This document shows, in pieces, positions 63,206-64,000 of a stretch of 64,000 nt of DNA (position 1 is its first letter; each line of letters begins with the position of its first letter). The position numbers and the translations under genes were made by a program. Under the pieces are notes generated by a model. That model was not told the origin of the DNA. It was given only the letters and a program-made list of their open reading frames with translations, and searched no databases. This DNA comes from Bacteroidota bacterium. Lineage in GTDB: Bacteria; Bacteroidota; Ignavibacteria; Palsa-1295. The stretch is from positions 372,001-436,000 of the forward strand of contig JAUZNX010000002.1 of assembly GCA_030706745.1 (NCBI GenBank), read 5' to 3'.

Positions 63206-64000
63206 ATGGCCTCACCAAATCACGCAACTGAATCCCGCCTGCGGGAAATTGACAAAGAACTCGCTGAATTGCAGGAGCAGCGGACGCAGCTCCGCTCGCA
63301 TTGGGAGCACGAAAAGAATCTGATCAAGGGGATCCGCTCGCAACGCGAGGAGATCGAGCAGCTCCGTCTGCAAGCCGAACAACTCGAGCGACAAGGCGAA
63401 CTTGCGCGAGTTGCGGAATTGCGATATGGCAGCATTCCAGCCACGGAAGCCGATCTTAAGAAAAAGCAGGACGAGCTTGAGCGGTTGCAGCGCGAAAAGC
63501 AGATGCTTAAGGAAGTCGTCGGTCCGGAAGACATCGCTGAGGTCGTTGCAAAATGGACCGGCATTCCTGTCTCCAAAATGCTCGAGAGCGAACGCGAGAA
63601 ATTACTGCGAATGGAAGACCGCCTGCACGACCGAATCGTCGGGCAGGACGAGGCAGTCACTGCCGTTTCCAATGCGATTCGGCGCTCGCGGGCGGGACTT
63701 CAGGATCGCAACAGGCCGATAGGCAGCTTCATCTTTTTGGGTTCGACTGGTGTCGGCAAGACGGAGTTGGCGCGCGCCCTTGCCGAATTTCTGTTCGATG
63801 ATGAGCACGCGATGGTCCGCATCGACATGTCGGAATATATGGAGAAGTTCTCGGTCTCCCGTCTGATCGGAGCGCCGCCGGGCTATGTCGGCTATGAAGA
63901 GGGTGGCCAGCTCACGGAGGCAGTGCGCCGCCGACCATACAGTGTGTTGCTCCTGGACGAGATCGAGAAGGCGCATCCTGATGTATTCAATATCCTGCTG
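63206..64000 (+). CDS. ClpB-like disaggregase lacking N-domain and NBD1 (3' end outside window)
   Basis: The visible 265 residues begin with ClpB middle-domain coiled coil (about 8-105: [29 protein letters not shown]). Then [13 protein letters not shown] links to the second AAA module with Walker A GSTGVGKT (179-186), pore loop GYVGYEEGG (226-234) and Walker [10 protein letters not shown] normal ClpB has an N-domain and a complete first AAA module before this. Here a stop lies in frame at 63167, and GGAG six bases before the ATG supports a true start. It could be a natural short disaggregase, or a 5' deletion. Confidence 0.9.
   Translation, partial: MASPNHATESRLREIDKELAELQEQRTQLRSHWEHEKNLIKGIRSQREEIEQLRLQAEQLERQGELARVAELRYGSIPATEADLKKKQDELERLQREKQMLKEVVGPEDIAEVVAKWTGIPVSKMLESEREKLLRMEDRLHDRIVGQDEAVTAVSNAIRRSRAGLQDRNRPIGSFIFLGSTGVGKTELARALAEFLFDDEHAMVRIDMSEYMEKFSVSRLIGAPPGYVGYEEGGQLTEAVRRRPYSVLLLDEIEKAHPDVFNILL

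Overview
The window (about 54 protein genes, no rRNA or tRNA seen, moderate GC) fits the Bacteroidota/Chlorobiota (FCB) side of the bacterial tree, possibly a Kapabacteria- or Ignavibacteria-like lineage. The reasons are at least seven secreted proteins with type IX secretion (T9SS) sorting tails, the Bacteroidota-type GlmU-like nucleotidyltransferase, many OmpA and beta-barrel proteins, and TAnnTTTG promoter -7 boxes. This placement is inferred from gene content only.

Region by region. 1-7 kb: the end of a DUF5683-like protein, a TIGR03118 lipoprotein, the lysine/cell-wall pair dapB-dapA, a WD40-like lipoprotein, a GlmU-like protein, ribosomal protein L31 and a DUF2520 protein. 7-14.4 kb: two large T9SS proteins, a TPR protein and an OmpA porin. 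14.5-18 kb: glyceraldehyde-3-phosphate dehydrogenase, then a minus-strand group of lipoprotein, ECF sigma factor and a membrane/barrel protein. 18-24.7 kb: one tightly overlapping minus-strand operon for biotin (bioB-bioF-bioD-bioA) that continues into a ZIP metal transporter, a lipoprotein and an acyltransferase. 24.7-27.6 kb: aldehyde dehydrogenase and acyl-CoA dehydrogenase. 27.6-36.1 kb: three small envelope proteins, LemA and a TPM-domain protein, alanyl-tRNA synthetase, and a D-Ala-D-Ala carboxypeptidase. 36-40.3 kb: a minus-strand set with an orphan oligopeptide-type binding protein and three exported proteins. 40.3-46 kb: an accessory stretch rich in repeats, with a toxin-antitoxin-like pair, two sortilin/BNR-type T9SS proteins and a repeat lipoprotein. 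46-56 kb: pirin, FMN reductase, a phage-fibre-like secreted protein, a GyrI-like protein, a degenerate Mrr protein, an OmpA/PD40 protein, an SpoU methyltransferase, an ABC-F ATPase and a DUF421 protein. 56-64 kb: two more giant T9SS proteins and the 5' part of a ClpB-like gene that lacks its first AAA module.

The strongest unusual signals are as follows. (1) A ClpB-like reading frame with its own ribosome site begins directly in the middle domain, with no N-domain or NBD1. (2) A Mrr-type protein has lost its catalytic residues; it is divergent from a PorE-like OmpA protein, with a 23-bp perfect palindrome between them. (3) A DUF4258/PBECR-DUF2283 pair is bracketed by an exact 18-bp direct repeat that copies the start of the next gene, and the whole block lies between two 70-bp double-hairpin repeats. 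(4) Conserved sequence blocks are shared upstream of two unrelated minus-strand genes. (5) An ECF sigma factor is coupled to a protein joining a membrane helix to a barrel-like C-terminus.
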